A stretch of 64,000 nt of DNA, from assembly GCF_918797505.1 (NCBI RefSeq), contig NC_092797.1:53418157-53482156 (forward strand). Direction: 5' to 3'. Made by a program: the position numbers and the translations under genes. This stretch comes from Bemisia tabaci (taxonomy: Eukaryota > Arthropoda > Insecta > Hemiptera > Aleyrodidae). Under the pieces are notes generated by a model. The model saw only the letters and a list, made by a program, of their open reading frames with translations. It searched no databases and was not told the DNA's origin. This document shows positions 46,871 to 58,047 of the stretch, in pieces (the first letter of the stretch is position 1; the number at the start of each line of letters is the position of its first letter).

Positions 46871-47760
46871 CCGAAGAAGGTTACGATTAAGTAATCATCT
46901 GACGTTTGGCAGTTATTATCGTGGTCAATTACCATTTTTACCGCATCGACAGTGTGTGCTCAAGTGATTGATTTGCCACAAATCAGGATGAGAGACGATC
47001 AGATAATATTTTCTGAAATTTAAACGCCACCTACAGTCGCAATAAAGTTATGGGTTGAAACAATGGCATTGTGAACAGGGCTAATTGCTTAATCGATGTG
47101 TATACTTGGGTGTGAGGTGATTAGTGGCTCTACTAGAGGAGTAAGAATTGTCTATTTGCTGATTGGTTAAGTAAGGATTAATGAGGCAAGTCAACTATTA
47201 GCCAATTACACTCTGTAACTGATTATCTACAAAGGAAGGAAGAAAGACGAATTACAGAACAGGCTGATTTCCGATGAAATCCAAAATTATCCGATCAACG
47301 TTTTACAATTATACTAGACAATTAAATTATGAGCACTGGGAAACTTTTACAAAAAGATTTTGGTTTTTAAAATGTCTAGGAGACCGACCGTGATCTATTT
47401 AGACGATAATTATTAATTATAATTATATTGTATTAAGTGAGCTATGAGCAATTTAATATATAAAAATGTATAAAATAAAACAATGGATACCCATCGACGA
47501 AGACTGTTTTTAAGGATGTTCTGTTTTAAAGAAGTTCTGAATAAAGGTTAAACTGCGTTTCCAACGCTAGAATCGCTACTGCGAGTAACCATCCCCCGCG
47601 AATATTCGAGACTCTCCTTAATTTCATGTAATCCATTCAAACGTATGTAAAACAATCGATATCTATCGACAGCGGCAATCTCATCCAAAATCGATAGTTG
47701 CTATGGATTTAAATGGAGGAAAAAAAGTGATCTCCGAGAGCTGCCACCGTGGCACCTGTA
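46871..47760. other. intergenic
   Basis: AT-rich. The last part (47690-47730) shows a worn family E half (GGATTTAAATGGAGG). Confidence 0.4.
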
Positions 47761-48302
47761 CTGCCGTGCTAGGTAAAAACGCAAAAGCATTCGAATGTTG
47801 CTAAATTTCCTCTTGAAAAATATTTATTTTTTAAGAAAATTATTAATATTTTTCAATTGAAATTTTCACACGATTAGATCGATTAAAATACGAAAAAAAT
47901 CTTGTGAAAAATCGTGGACAGAAATATTCACAAATTTTCCTGGAAATTCGTGATTTTTCGAAGGAATTATGGCAACACCTGCGGGCCGATTATTAAAATT
48001 GATAGACAAAGCTATAGACAAGTAAGACACAAGAATTGTGGATGCATCCTATTGGTGGAAGCAAGTGGTTGCAATGGACAAAGGAGGTAGGTGATTAACT
48101 AACTAATGATAACCCACGAGAGACCCGATAGTTAGTTTTACCCGATAGTAATTGTTTTCTCTCTTAGTCGATAGGAACCACCCATTTCAACCAATAGGAT
48201 AGCTCCATACACCCTATTTCTTCTTTTGTCTATGGCTTTGTCTATCAATTTCAATAATCAGCCCGCTGAAGGCTTATACGGCGTTCTTACTTAGCACGGC
48301 CG
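47761..48302. mobile_element. family A MITE, copy A12, exact TGTA duplication, carrying a family B insert
   Basis: Ends are CTGCCGTGCTAGG and TTAGCACGGCCG. TGTA lies at 47757-47760 and 48303-48306. Removing the B insert (47982-48265 plus CTG) leaves 255 bp, the usual A length. Confidence 0.9.
47982..48265. mobile_element. family B MITE, copy B7, inside family A copy A12
   Basis: Ends are CGGGCCGATTATTAAAATTG and CAATAATCAGCCCG. Uninterrupted A copies read ...TCTGAAGG... here, while this site reads CTG-element-CTGAAGG. That fixes the target duplication as CTG. Confidence 0.9.
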
Positions 48303-48880
48303 TGTAGTCCCAACCCCCGCGGATATCCGAGGCTCCACTTACACCAATTACCGCGTAAGCAGGTGTCGGAGGGACCAGGACCAGCGACTCCCAAAACACG
48401 AGACTCGACGTTTCAATACGAATCCTGAGAAGTTTCTCCACCGTTGGTTGAAGAGAACTCGGCTCAAGAGACAGATTATACTTTTATAGACTTTCACTTT
48501 GTTCGCGGCCGGATCTGCCACCTAATCCGGCCCGGCACCGGTTAAGCTCACCGACCCCCTGCCCCCCCCCCCTCCGGCCTCGTAGACCTTCACTCCTCAT
48601 CAAATACTTTTGTCCTCTAACCCCTCTCCACCGGCCACTTAACCGATCCGACCCATGCGTAAGGATATTCATTCCGAGTGGAGATTACCGGCTTATTGCA
48701 GCAACTGATCTTGAATTACGAATCGACTTGACGAGTATGGTACCCGGGAATTTGACTTTTAGTAATCATGAATGCAGGCTGAATGGTCATTACTTAAGCA
48801 GTTCCCTCCCTTAAGGAGGTATATATCATACATATAAATATCGTCCAAGAGAATGCGGTCCTCTCTGCACAGACTCCCAT

Positions 48881-49118
48881 GGGTGGTTTCACGATGACCG
48901 GAATAGTTTTGTCGCCGTAACAGACAACATATTTTTCGGTCATATTTTTAGTAGTAATGATAATGACTCAAATTTGTTTGCATTAATCTACACGGGGTTA
49001 CGTGTTATAACGCTTTTCAAAGATTTATCGCTCTAATTTTCAATTTTAATATATAAATCGCCGAAAATGTGCTGTTTGTTACGGCGACAAAACTAATCCA
49101 GTTATCGTGAAACCACCC
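48881..49118. mobile_element. inverted-repeat element, single copy
   Basis: GGGTGGTTTCACGATGACCG and TTTTGTCGCCGTAACAGAC are mirrored by GTTTGTTACGGCGACAAAAC and TTATCGTGAAACCACCCC. Confidence 0.75.
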
Positions 49119-49256
49119 CTATACTTTCCGGAGGGATGATTTTTTGGGGGAAAAATCGCCTCTCGCCCTCTGGAACCAAAATGGGTCACTTGCGCTGGTC
49201 ACAGAATCATGTTTTGATGCTTGGTTCTTGTAGATTAGCTAAAAATAAGAAGATCT

Positions 49257-49553
49257 TTCCAAACAGAGACTTTCTACCGTATGAATATTGAGTATTAACC
49301 GAGGTATCGCCCTTTAAAAAGTCGAGTTTTTGACGTCATCCACCGCGGCGGTGACACCCTTGGTTTCTTCCAGCTTTCTTTCATCCACGGTTTACGTTGA
49401 GTAATCAGTGCAAATGTGTGTCTCCTGGACTGATGAATGCAAGGTGGAAGAAACCAAGGGTGTCACTACCGTGGTGGATGACGTCAAAAATCCCTCTTTT
49501 CAAAGGGCGAAAACTCGGTTAGTATTCAACGTAGAAAGTTTCTGTTTTTGGAA
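49257..49553. mobile_element. inverted-repeat element, single copy
   Basis: Arms of about 110 bp. TTTGACGTCATCCACC and GTGACACCCTTGGTTTCTTC on the left are mirrored on the right near 49450-49490. Ends are TTCCAAACAG and CTGTTTTTGGAA. Confidence 0.8.
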
Positions 49554-49584
49554 TTTAATTTGAAATGACACTTGGAGTCATATT

Positions 49585-49723
49585 TGGACTACATTTTGCA
49601 ATTTGGAACTACAACTTTTGGCTCATCCGTAAAAACACTGCAGCGCATTTAGAGACTAGTGGTACATACGCTGTTCCTAAGCTGAGAAAGATATTGTAGT
49701 TCCAAATTGCAAAACGCAATGCA
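49585..49723. mobile_element. family I element, copy I6
   Basis: GGACTACATTTTGCAATTTG mirrors CCAAATTGCAAAACGCAAT. Both arms read outward toward AACTACAA. Confidence 0.75.
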
Positions 49724-50412
49724 CTTCAAGATATAAAGCCTGAAAAACAACTTGTGAAAAAAAAAATTGCACCGATTACTCAACCCGTGTTTTGAAAAGA
49801 GACCCAGGTATAAAAAACCATGATACGCGTTAACGCATCCACCGTGTTAGAGATAAGACGATCGTAGAGAGACAAATGAAGTTATTACCTGCGATTATAC
49901 ACAAAAAAAAAAAAAACACATCAAATTACGATTTTGTGACGCGATGTTGATCTCGTCACGTTGCTCGGAGGATCCCAAAATCAACGTTGACTCAAGGTTT
50001 CTGGATGTCACTTCCCATGCCGATCGATAATGGGGTGAACTGAGCGGTTTTAGAATAAGTTAGACTGTTTCTCGTGTCACCGAATGTCCTCTTATGTTCA
50101 TTATGTCTAGGCACTTTATTTGAGTTACATCTAGTTTATGGAAAACATTCTCAAAGCGTTTCAGGACCGAATGCTGCTTAGATTTTTATTTGTACCATTT
50201 CTATAACACGAGTGGAAATTAGGGAACGTAAGATACAGTAAAACTGTCTCCGGTTAAAAACGTCAGTATATAAGCCAATGGCTGCGAAGTTCACTGCTTC
50301 AATGTTCTTGAATCCGTACCGATTATTAAATTTCTTTATTTTTAGAGCAAACAAGTGACGAGTACCTAACTGGTAAAAGTTTTAAGTAAAAGAGAATTCC
50401 TCATTGATCGTT

Positions 50413-51215
50413 CAACTACACTTTGCAATTAGGAACTACAATTTCTAGCCCATACGTAAAAACACTCATGTGCGGAGCAGTGGCGTAACGGGCGCCCCCG
50501 CAGACCCTGCTATGCAGGGGGGCCCAAGCACCTAGGGGGCCCTCCGGGCCTTCGGCTGCCGAAATTTTGTTTTTCTCTGTCTCTTTGATGCTTAGCTTTG
50601 GTATTCAAACTTTGGGCCTTTACTTACCGAGATGGGGCTTCTTCCGCTGATTTTCATTGTTAGCTCAAGGTTTTTCATACTTCTTTTGGACTGTTCCTAA
50701 CTTTTTTTTTGCTGAAAGGCCCCTGCCTTCCAATGTCCACTCAGTGATTACTAAAATTTTTCTCTTTTGTGTTACTTTTCGTAGGTATTTCGGGCTTTGT
50801 GTGAACCATGAATCTAAAGGGCCCACAAGGCCCTTGGGGGCCCTTCAATTCTTGGGCTTGCATGGGCTCTTTTGTAGATTCTTGGGCCTGGGCTGGGCCC
50901 CCGCCACCCTTTAGATCCTTTAGGGGCCCCATTTAATCGGGTACGGGATCCAGAACAGTGAGGGGAGAGGCATTCAAAGTCCAAGTCCGTGATTTGAAAT
51001 TTCTCGGGCCAAAAAACGGGAAGGGGTGAGGGAAGTAAGAGGGGCGGGAGGGGGATGATTCTGGAATTTTATCGACATGGGGGGGCCCTAGAAAAAATTT
51101 TGCAGGGGGGCCCAGTGGAAGTCCGTTACGCCACTGGTGCGGAGGGAAGCTAAATGGTTCATATGTCGTCTCTAAACTGAGCCAGACATTGTCCCAAATC
51201 GCAAATTGCAGTCCA
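50413..51215. mobile_element. family I element, copy I7, split by hAT-like element J
   Basis: The left half AACTACACTTTGCAATTAGG resumes after J with ATGGTTCATATGTCGTCTC and ends AAATTGCAGTCC. Confidence 0.75.
50478..51136. mobile_element. hAT-like element J with exact 8-bp duplication
   Basis: Terminal repeats CAGTGGCGTAACG and CGTTACGCCACTG are perfect mirrors. GTGCGGAG flanks both sides (50470-50477 and 51137-51144). The interior is rich in GGGCCC blocks and I see no transposase in any frame. The 85-111 codon frames here show no hAT motif. Confidence 0.9.
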
Positions 51216-52769
51216 ATCGACCGATCACAGGCCAAATTAAAATCCGGCTTTATCCAAATTTTCCACATATTCCAAATTTCAACACAATTCTATTTGATAT
51301 TCCTTGCCGAATCAATGTATTTACGTAATAAATTCACTTGTGTGTGTATGCACGTTATGACACTTTTTAAAACATGAGATTGACAACCTTTTATCCATTG
51401 ATTTCAGGATCAAATTATGTCACTTATTCTAGAATGCACATTATTCAATTATTCATACAATGCCCAATCAAACCCATAAATTGAGTAAATTTATGGATTT
51501 GATAGGTGGAGGCGCAAAATCAAATGATCATAGAATTTGGAAGATATTAATGAGGCAATATTTGGCGAACTGTACACTTGCTGAAGCGTGTTTGATTAGG
51601 TGAGAATTAAGATCGCTCTGTGCCTACCCGGATTAATTTTATAGGACAGTAATTAGAAGAGTTGAGGAACTTAAAACCTATAGTTTATAATTTTGGGAGA
51701 GCGTTCAGAACCTGCCAAAAATGATTGCAATCACTCAGGGTTAAAACTCGCTTCTACTCAGTCATTGCGATCATCGATCAATATCTGTGAGTACGTTCAT
51801 CAGACATTCTCCAGTCCCTTTTAAAAAGTAAATATCAAAGAATATTTAACCAACGAACTGTTTAAATTTGGAACTTGCCGATTAAACCTTTCACTCAGCT
51901 GGTCTGAACCCTCTCCAAGAATATCCCTGCAAAGCCGGATTCAAGGGTCCTGCCGCCTGTCACATTCCAAAAATGAGGATGAAATTTTTAAGCCTCTCCT
52001 CAGACGGTTCTACATTACACGTTTTAAAAAAATTAAGGAGAAATTAGAGAGGGAAAATTGACACGGGCCTACACTGGGAAGAAACCATGGTCAAACTTTC
52101 GGCTAAAGCAATGAGCATTTGATCGGGAAAAACATGAAAATCTTAAAATCACGAAAAATTAAAAATGCTGTGAAAAATTGATAGGAATATAGGCACCTAT
52201 TCTAAACTTGGTGGTATGGAAATTTTATAGTGAGTTGTCAAAAATTAATTCTCCAATTAGACATCGTAAAAAATTCGTATAAAACCAATAATGAAAGGAG
52301 GCAAAATGAAACTTCAACTCTAGCTTAGAGTGGTTAATTTTCCATAATAAATACCCACAAATTCCGCACATTTACTCTATGAGGGCATTTCGAAGTTTAA
52401 GAACGATAAATTGCAATTTCAAGTGAAATGAAGTCAAAGTTTGCCGGTCTTGTTGTCAGCATTGGAAACCGTTAATTCCAAATGCTCATATTGATCACAG
52501 CGCAAATTAGGTATGATTTGATGATCGAGATTAAACTGCAGAAGTGCTGAGAAACATCTTACATGGAAAATCCATATTTTCAACTTAAAACCTGTTTTTT
52601 TGGGATAAGTGTCTACCTTGAGACACATTATCCTAGATTTACTAAAATTGTCCAATTCGGAGCTTTTGCTTTAAAAACGGGTGAAAACTTGTGGTGCGAT
52701 GTCCATGTTACTTTTTTGACTACCCCTGAATCCGACTCTAGCGTGGCGCGTGAAAGGGGTGGAACTCAC
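51216..52769 (-). other. intergenic, or first intron of the minus-strand exon candidate
   Basis: If the 52770 donor is real this is intron. No acceptor with a coding exon was recognised. Confidence 0.35.
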
Positions 52770-53000
52770 CGAAAAGCAGGAAAAGCGCCAGGTGCCACCT
52801 CATAATTGAAAATCCAAGGGTGGGACACACATGAACAACAACACGCGCGAACTTGGGACGCGAGAAGAAAAACGCACCACTTCAAGAACTGACGCGCTCG
52901 GCCACTGGTGATCCACTGAGGAGCAAGTGCAGCCAGCGCTCGCCGCGTCGCGACGCCGACGACGCCGGCCCCTGCCCCAACCAACGTTGCCAAGATGTGC
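52770..53000 (-). other. putative first exon (5' UTR plus signal-peptide start) on the minus strand
   Basis: On the minus strand an ATG at 52803-52801 reads MRWHLALFLLF, a typical start of a secretory signal peptide. After 34 coding bases it meets a consensus donor, G/GTGAGT, at 52770/52769. Upstream (52800-53000) lies a GC- and CpG-rich patch that could be 5' UTR and promoter. A competing upstream frame begins at 52993 and overlaps this start, reading MATLVGAGAGVVG. It could be a uORF or the true frame. No downstream exon is recognised to the left, so the first intron would be long or the exon may be false. The 5' boundary is a guess. Confidence 0.35.
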
Positions 53001-54110
53001 GGGAAAACCTGGATATTTTACTTACATTCCGTTGAATTGGAAAATGCGCTAAATTTTCAGCACAATCTGGCAACAATGGCCCACCGCACCGCGGACCAGG
53101 AATCTACCGCGGGGGTTAAAATAGAGTCCGTCATAAAAATGCCCCTTTCTGGGGGAACTCAGGGATTTCGTTCAGATCGGCGTCTCCCGCACAAAAGGAC
53201 GAGGCTTGATTCCGATATTGCCAAAATCTCTCGCCAATTATATTTTGACCAGGAGAATCTCGGGCTGTTTTGAAATTCTCCTGAATTTTATACCAGTTTC
53301 ATTGAGAAACCAGAAAAATTTTGGATAAAAATTATACTTGGAACTAGGTAACGTTCTTTCGTCCAGGTAACGACACAATTTGGCCGAATCGATGACTCAT
53401 GAAGAGACAATTCTCCACTGAAAATTTTAGCACGAATTCAAAGCTCGTTTTTAATACAGCGTTGTAAAATTTACATTTTTTACAATTAATTGATAAATGC
53501 TTATATGTAGTTTGAAGTTCCTTGAATGGAAAAACAACTGTAAATGACCCCATCTCATTTTCTGACGCCTTTATAAAGTTGCTGTGCCTCAAAAAATAAA
53601 GAAAGGAGCAACAGAAGTTATATTTTCAACCGACAAATTTCAAAATATTTTCGAATTTTACAATGGTAAAAACGGTAAACTTCGAGACGTTCTAATGAGC
53701 TTTAAACTCGAGCTAAAACCTTCACCGGTAGATTGTCTGATTATAGAGTATCGTTTACGCTATTTTCGCAAAAAAGCCCTGAGTTTCCCAAGAAGGAGCA
53801 CAGAAACAGCCTTTTTTCGACAAGCTCTTTTCGAGCGAGCCGTATCCGCCAAGTTAGGTCGAAAAATCGGGTTGTGAGATTTTCAAGGAAAGTTCCCTCG
53901 GATGCAGGCCAGTCGCCCCTCCCGCCTCCGACGTGAGGGCCTATTCTTTATTTGCACTTGACCTCCGGATGATGGAAATATCTGAGACAATAGGCTCCAC
54001 GGAGAAATGCGGATACGCCTTTACGTCACAGAGCGACGATGAGGGCGCGCACGCAGCGGTTAGAGGTAAATCTCAGAAGACATAATTATCGCGACGCGCT
54101 GTATGTGTCG

Positions 54111-54342
54111 TTGCCTGATCGTTGAAATGAAGGCGGATCATGCCTCTTGCCGACAAACGCGACGTTTATAGATATAAATCTTGGCTCGCCTTCATTTAGA
54201 ACGATTAGGCAACTTTTTCGACACGAAAAATCCATTTTCACCTGATCGTTGAAATGAAGGCAAACCATGCGGCTTGCCAGCAGACATGATGTGAAGTAAG
54301 TACCAGATCTCATCTAGCTTTCATTTTGAACGGTCAGGCAAC
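54111..54342 (+). repeat. two tandem hairpins with similar arms
   Basis: CCTGATCGTTGAAATGAAGG pairs with GCCTTCATTTAGAACGATTA (54111-54213). The same arm recurs and pairs with GCTTTCATTTTGAACGGTCA (54239-54342). Confidence 0.7.
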
Positions 54343-54596
54343 TATTTCAACACGTACCTGAGGTATGTTTCCACCTCATCGTCGACATAATAGCAAACTC
54401 CTCTTCTCTTTGTAGCATTAAGGACAGTTACAACTCGGCAAAACAGCTAGGATTTTCTTCATTCAGCACAGATTGGTATTATTTTGACATATTCCTTCCT
54501 TTTCAAAATGGTACTTGATTCGGACATACCATAGCATATCTCGGGCAAAATTAACCTTAATTAATCTTGAAATTCAAAAATAAGAGGCATCTAAAG

Positions 54597-55260
54597 TTAA
54601 AGGCGATATAACTATTCGCGCAAGATGGATGTCCACTTTGCATGTGAAAAATGGAAGACGCGATGGCGTGAGTCGTGAACTCGCAATGCTCTGCTCTACA
54701 CTACTAGTTTGTAGAACCATTACGAATAAGACAAACGGAAACAAACACAATATGGAAATAGAGGGAGGGAAAGGATGCGCGTTTACGACGGCGCAGAGAT
54801 ACAACTATTCGTACTTGATGGACGTCCGTGCTGCATCTGAAAAATTGAAGGCGCGATGACGCGAAGCGTGAAGCTCTCAATGCTCTGATATTACCTGTCA
54901 ATGAGATGTCGCTCAGATTCGGCAGAAAAGTTAAAAAAGAGGCCCGAACACATCTCTCCCACCTTCGGCTGTGTTACTCACGTAGTGCTTGAAGCACCAT
55001 TACGAATGAGACAAACGGAAACAAACACAATACGGAAATAGAGGGAGGGAAAGGATGCGCGTTTACGACGGCGCAGAGATACAACTATTCGTACTTGATG
55101 GACGTCCGTGCTGCATCTGAAAAATTGAAGGCGCGATGACGCGAAGCGTGAGCTCTCAATGTTCTGCTATATGCTGTCAATGAGATGTCGCTCAAATTCG
55201 GGAAAAAAGTTAAAAAGAGGCCCAAATACGTCTTTCCTGTGTTCGGCTGTGCTGATACTC
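54597..55260 (+). repeat. 280-bp tandem duplication, about 2.4 copies
   Basis: CCATTACGAATRAGACAAAC begins at 54717 and again at 54997. The two units agree closely through GGATGCGCGTTTACGACGG and ACTTGATGGACGTCCGTGC. A more diverged partial unit precedes them from 54597. The short frames on both strands repeat with the unit and are not supported as genes. Confidence 0.85.
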
Positions 55261-55626
55261 GACCTTTCTTATTTTTTCAGGTTCTTGTCTGATTCTTTTT
55301 TAGGATGGATTTGCAGACCTACGTCTTAAGCTCGTGTAAACCGCAGCACTGACTCGGTTCTTTTGGAAATAATGGTGCTTGGATGCGTCTAGTGGCTTTA
55401 TTTTTTTACGTTTTCTTTCATTTCAGAAGTCTGTTGGTTACTTCGATACGTTCAATTTTGCAATTTTACTTTGTACGATAAAGTAACTTTGAACCTGAAA
55501 CTTGTGCTGCTCTGCCAAAATTTTCTGAACCCCTCTCCACGTAGGGGATGCCCTGCCAAGAAATATCACATTACACCCCTTTAACCAGCCAAGGATCTAC
55601 GCCCTCAGATGCAAGCCAGTCGACCC

Positions 55627-55860
55627 TGGTTACATACTTCCTGTCATACTTCATTTTCTGCATGGAAAACTACTAAACGCCAATTCTTAAAAACTTCGGT
55701 GATTTTTCCTACCTGTATGAAGTATATTCTGTGAAAATTTGAAGCTACGATGTTGGCTGGGTGGGTATTCTATGCAAAAAAATTGAATCGGAGATTTTGA
55801 AACAACGCAATATGCATTTTTCCAGGTTTTTACCGTCAATACATCGAAAATTGCGCCAAA
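55627..55860. mobile_element. family H-like fragment
   Basis: CTTCCTGTCATACTTCATTT and CTGTGAAAATTTGAAG are the interior blocks of family H. No right end is seen before copy A13 starts. Confidence 0.4.
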
Positions 55861-55869
55861 TCTGAGCTG

Positions 55870-56121
55870 CTGCCTTGCTATGGAAAAACGGCATGTGAAA
55901 CTCCAGGCGTTGCCAACTTTCCTTTGATAAATCACGAATTTTCGGGGATATTTCTAAACGTTTCTCTTCCGATTTCTCAGAGAATTTCGTTGCAACTTGA
56001 TGCAAATAGTCTAAAAATTAAAAGGAAAAATATTGATAACTTTTCTCACAAATATGCATTTTATCGGAGGAAATTTGGCAACACTCCAGTGTTCATACGA
56101 CATTTTCCCTTAGAACGGCAG
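55870..56121. mobile_element. family A MITE, copy A13
   Basis: Ends are CTGCCTTGCTATGGAAA and CCCTTAGAACGGCAG around the family interior. The flanks GCTG and CAGT do not form a duplication. Confidence 0.8.
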
Positions 56122-56262
56122 CAGTGAGGATCTACCTTAACCATGGAATTGTCTTACTGTGCGCTACGCAGCGGCCAAGTTTACGCCAAGCTGGCCTCCT
56201 TCGCCTGCTGAGCAGAGGTATCGGTCGGCCTGGCCGTTGACCTACTCTACCCTGCGTGTGGA

Positions 56263-56284
56263 CCCCCCCCCCCCCCCCCCCCCC
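56263..56284 (+). repeat. poly-C run, 22 bases
   Basis: Similar C runs occur at 2294-2311, 8691-8709 and 38467-38477. They make Pro/Gly-rich shadow frames and are likely sites of assembly uncertainty. Confidence 0.9.
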
Positions 56285-56365
56285 ACGACATCAAGAACCA
56301 TCTAGATCCGATTTAAATTGGAGCTTCTCGGCCGCGCGCCGGATAAAGCACGGACCTACCTCACG

Positions 56366-56600
56366 GCACACAGTGGAGCGAGTCAGTCAGAGAGGTCGGA
56401 CATGAAATGTTTGACCAAAACTGCAAATGTATAGGTTTCCTTCGTCACATTTTTAACTTTAAGGGGTGCTTCTTGAGGAAAATTCCAAGAGGAAACTAAA
56501 AGAACCACTTTTAGGATTTCTAAGTTTTGTATAAACGGAGTTATGAGCGTTGAAAGTTTCCAAATTTTGTTCGACTTCTATTGAGTGGATCCATTGTGCG
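56366..56600 (+). mobile_element. family D element, copy D4
   Basis: It starts GCACACAGTGGAGCGAGTC and ends GTGGATCCATTGTGCG, with the family interior (GAGAGGTCGGACATGAAAT, ATAAACGGAGTTATGAG). Confidence 0.85.
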
Positions 56601-56879
56601 GCAGTGAGGCCATCTCTTTAACCTGGCGGCAACTACTTCTACGGAAGTTGCGGGTTGCAGGTTGCGGCCATGTCAGGCGGAAATTGAGAATCGGGTCCGC
56701 AATGTAGACATAAACGCAAAGGTGGCAACTTATGGTGGTTTGGTGGCGCATTACGTATTTATGTACTTATATGACTTCAACTTCCTTAAATCGAGTGATT
56801 TCTAGACTTTTTGAATTTACGATCCATACAGTTTTTTTTTTTTTTTTATATACATATATAACTTTTAGGCTTAATTGAT

Positions 56880-57115
56880 TTCCTGTTTATATAATTTTGT
56901 TTTTGAGCGTTGCTGAATTTTGTTGTCTAAATTCGTCTACTACTTGTTTAGATATTTATTTATCATCTTTTTTAACTGAAGAGTTCATCAATTTTTATCT
57001 TTATAATCTAATAAAGGTTAGTGTAATTTTATTTATCTCTTTATTATTTTTTTTTATTTTATTTATCAATGTTTTGGATCTGATTCCTGTTTTTTTTTGT
57101 TCTGCTCATTTTGTA
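56880..57115 (+). pseudogene. atp6: probable nuclear mitochondrial insert resembling atp6 (NUMT)
   Basis: A very T-rich plus-strand tract reads as a hydrophobic protein. The stretch ILFINVLDLIPVFFCSAHF matches the pattern of a conserved ATP synthase subunit 6 helix of insects (ILFxNxLxLxP...F...SxH). It is preceded by LFISLLFFF and by an EF-containing segment in the expected place. The usual Gly of the LGL motif is Asp here. Similarity stops abruptly at about 57115, where the sequence becomes ordinary. Subunit 6 is a mitochondrial gene in animals, so a copy here would be a nuclear insert and non-functional. Confidence 0.42.
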
Positions 57116-57384
57116 TGCATGCATGGCATTGGGAGCTGGAACTGTTCTTCTTTCATAGATTGCCTCCAAAAGTGCCCGACTCGGAAAGTGGAAAAAGAAG
57201 CAGTTGGGTACAAAGAATTTCAATGTAGGTAGATCCATAACGATGATAATTTCTGTGAACTGATTTTTTAGTAAAATGTCCAGTAGACTGACACATTTAT
57301 CAGAAAACGGAAAAAAAAGCAAATCCATTTTCGACGACTCAAAAAGGATGGGCAAAGCGAGTGGTAATGATAATTTCCTTTACA

Positions 57385-57632
57385 ATTGAAGGGCTTGGAG
57401 GACAAGGCGCATAAGTGCAGTTTTTGCTATTTCGAGAAACACGTGTTTGAAGTTTCGAAATCACATGGATCCTCATGGAGGAAAGAAAGTTCAAACTTAC
57501 TTTATGATGCTTAGAAATCGGAATTTGGGAGCGAATTTTTCACAGAATATGCACAAGAATAGTTTTACTTGATATCATTAATAACTCAATTTTTTCAAAA
57601 ACTGCACTTAGGCGCCTTGTCCTCCAAACCCG
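57385..57632. mobile_element. family P MITE, copy P2
   Basis: GGGCTTGGAGGACAAGGCGC mirrors GGCGCCTTGTCCTCCAAACC. The interior matches P1 over its length. Confidence 0.8.
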
Positions 57633-57974
57633 TCAGTTTTTCTTATTAGGTTTCCACATCTTACACAAAGAGATTCCAAGATTGTGGGTAAAATAGACCG
57701 CTAACCGTGCCGTGCGGTCGAGCCCTATTTACGAGTAGATGTTTGGTTTCGTTAGGCTGCAGCCACCCTTTCGTCAGTTACTTTCGGGGGATGATGGAGA
57801 GGGTAGGGAAGTGCTTTTTGTATTTAGGCCCGGTGGATGGCTACTGTCACTTAGAATGTTTTTGGCGCTCATTTTTTTTTTCTTTTAACCAATTTCAAAT
57901 AGCCTATCGGCTAATCCCATGCTTATTACCCCAGCCCCAGGTGACCATTGCTTGAGACCATCAAACTCAGATCA

Positions 57975-58047
57975 CCTGCTGGCCGGGAATCGAACCCGGG
58001 ACCTCTTGGTCATAGGGCCAGCACTACAACCACTACACCACAGAAGG
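57975..58047 (-). repeat. tRNA-derived SINE head (degenerate tRNA-like unit)
   Basis: On the minus strand, TGGTGTAGTGGTT (A box) and CCGGGTTCGATTCCCGG (T-arm and B box) are spaced as in a tRNA. The acceptor ends CCTTCTG and CAGCAGG pair at six of seven positions. The D and anticodon stems do not pair well, so it is more likely a SINE head or a tRNA pseudogene than a working tRNA. The likely SINE body would run toward lower coordinates (about 57880). Confidence 0.5.

Noticed and set aside
46619..46935. 91- and 92-codon frames on opposite strands
   Set aside because: Products of the 62-bp tandem repeat and its diverged copies.
54574..54901. Short frames repeated in the 280-bp units
   Set aside because: They duplicate with the unit, occur on both strands, and show no domain.
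57975..58047. Functional tRNA gene on the minus strand
   Set aside because: Acceptor and T stems are fair, but the D and anticodon stems fail, so a SINE head is more likely.
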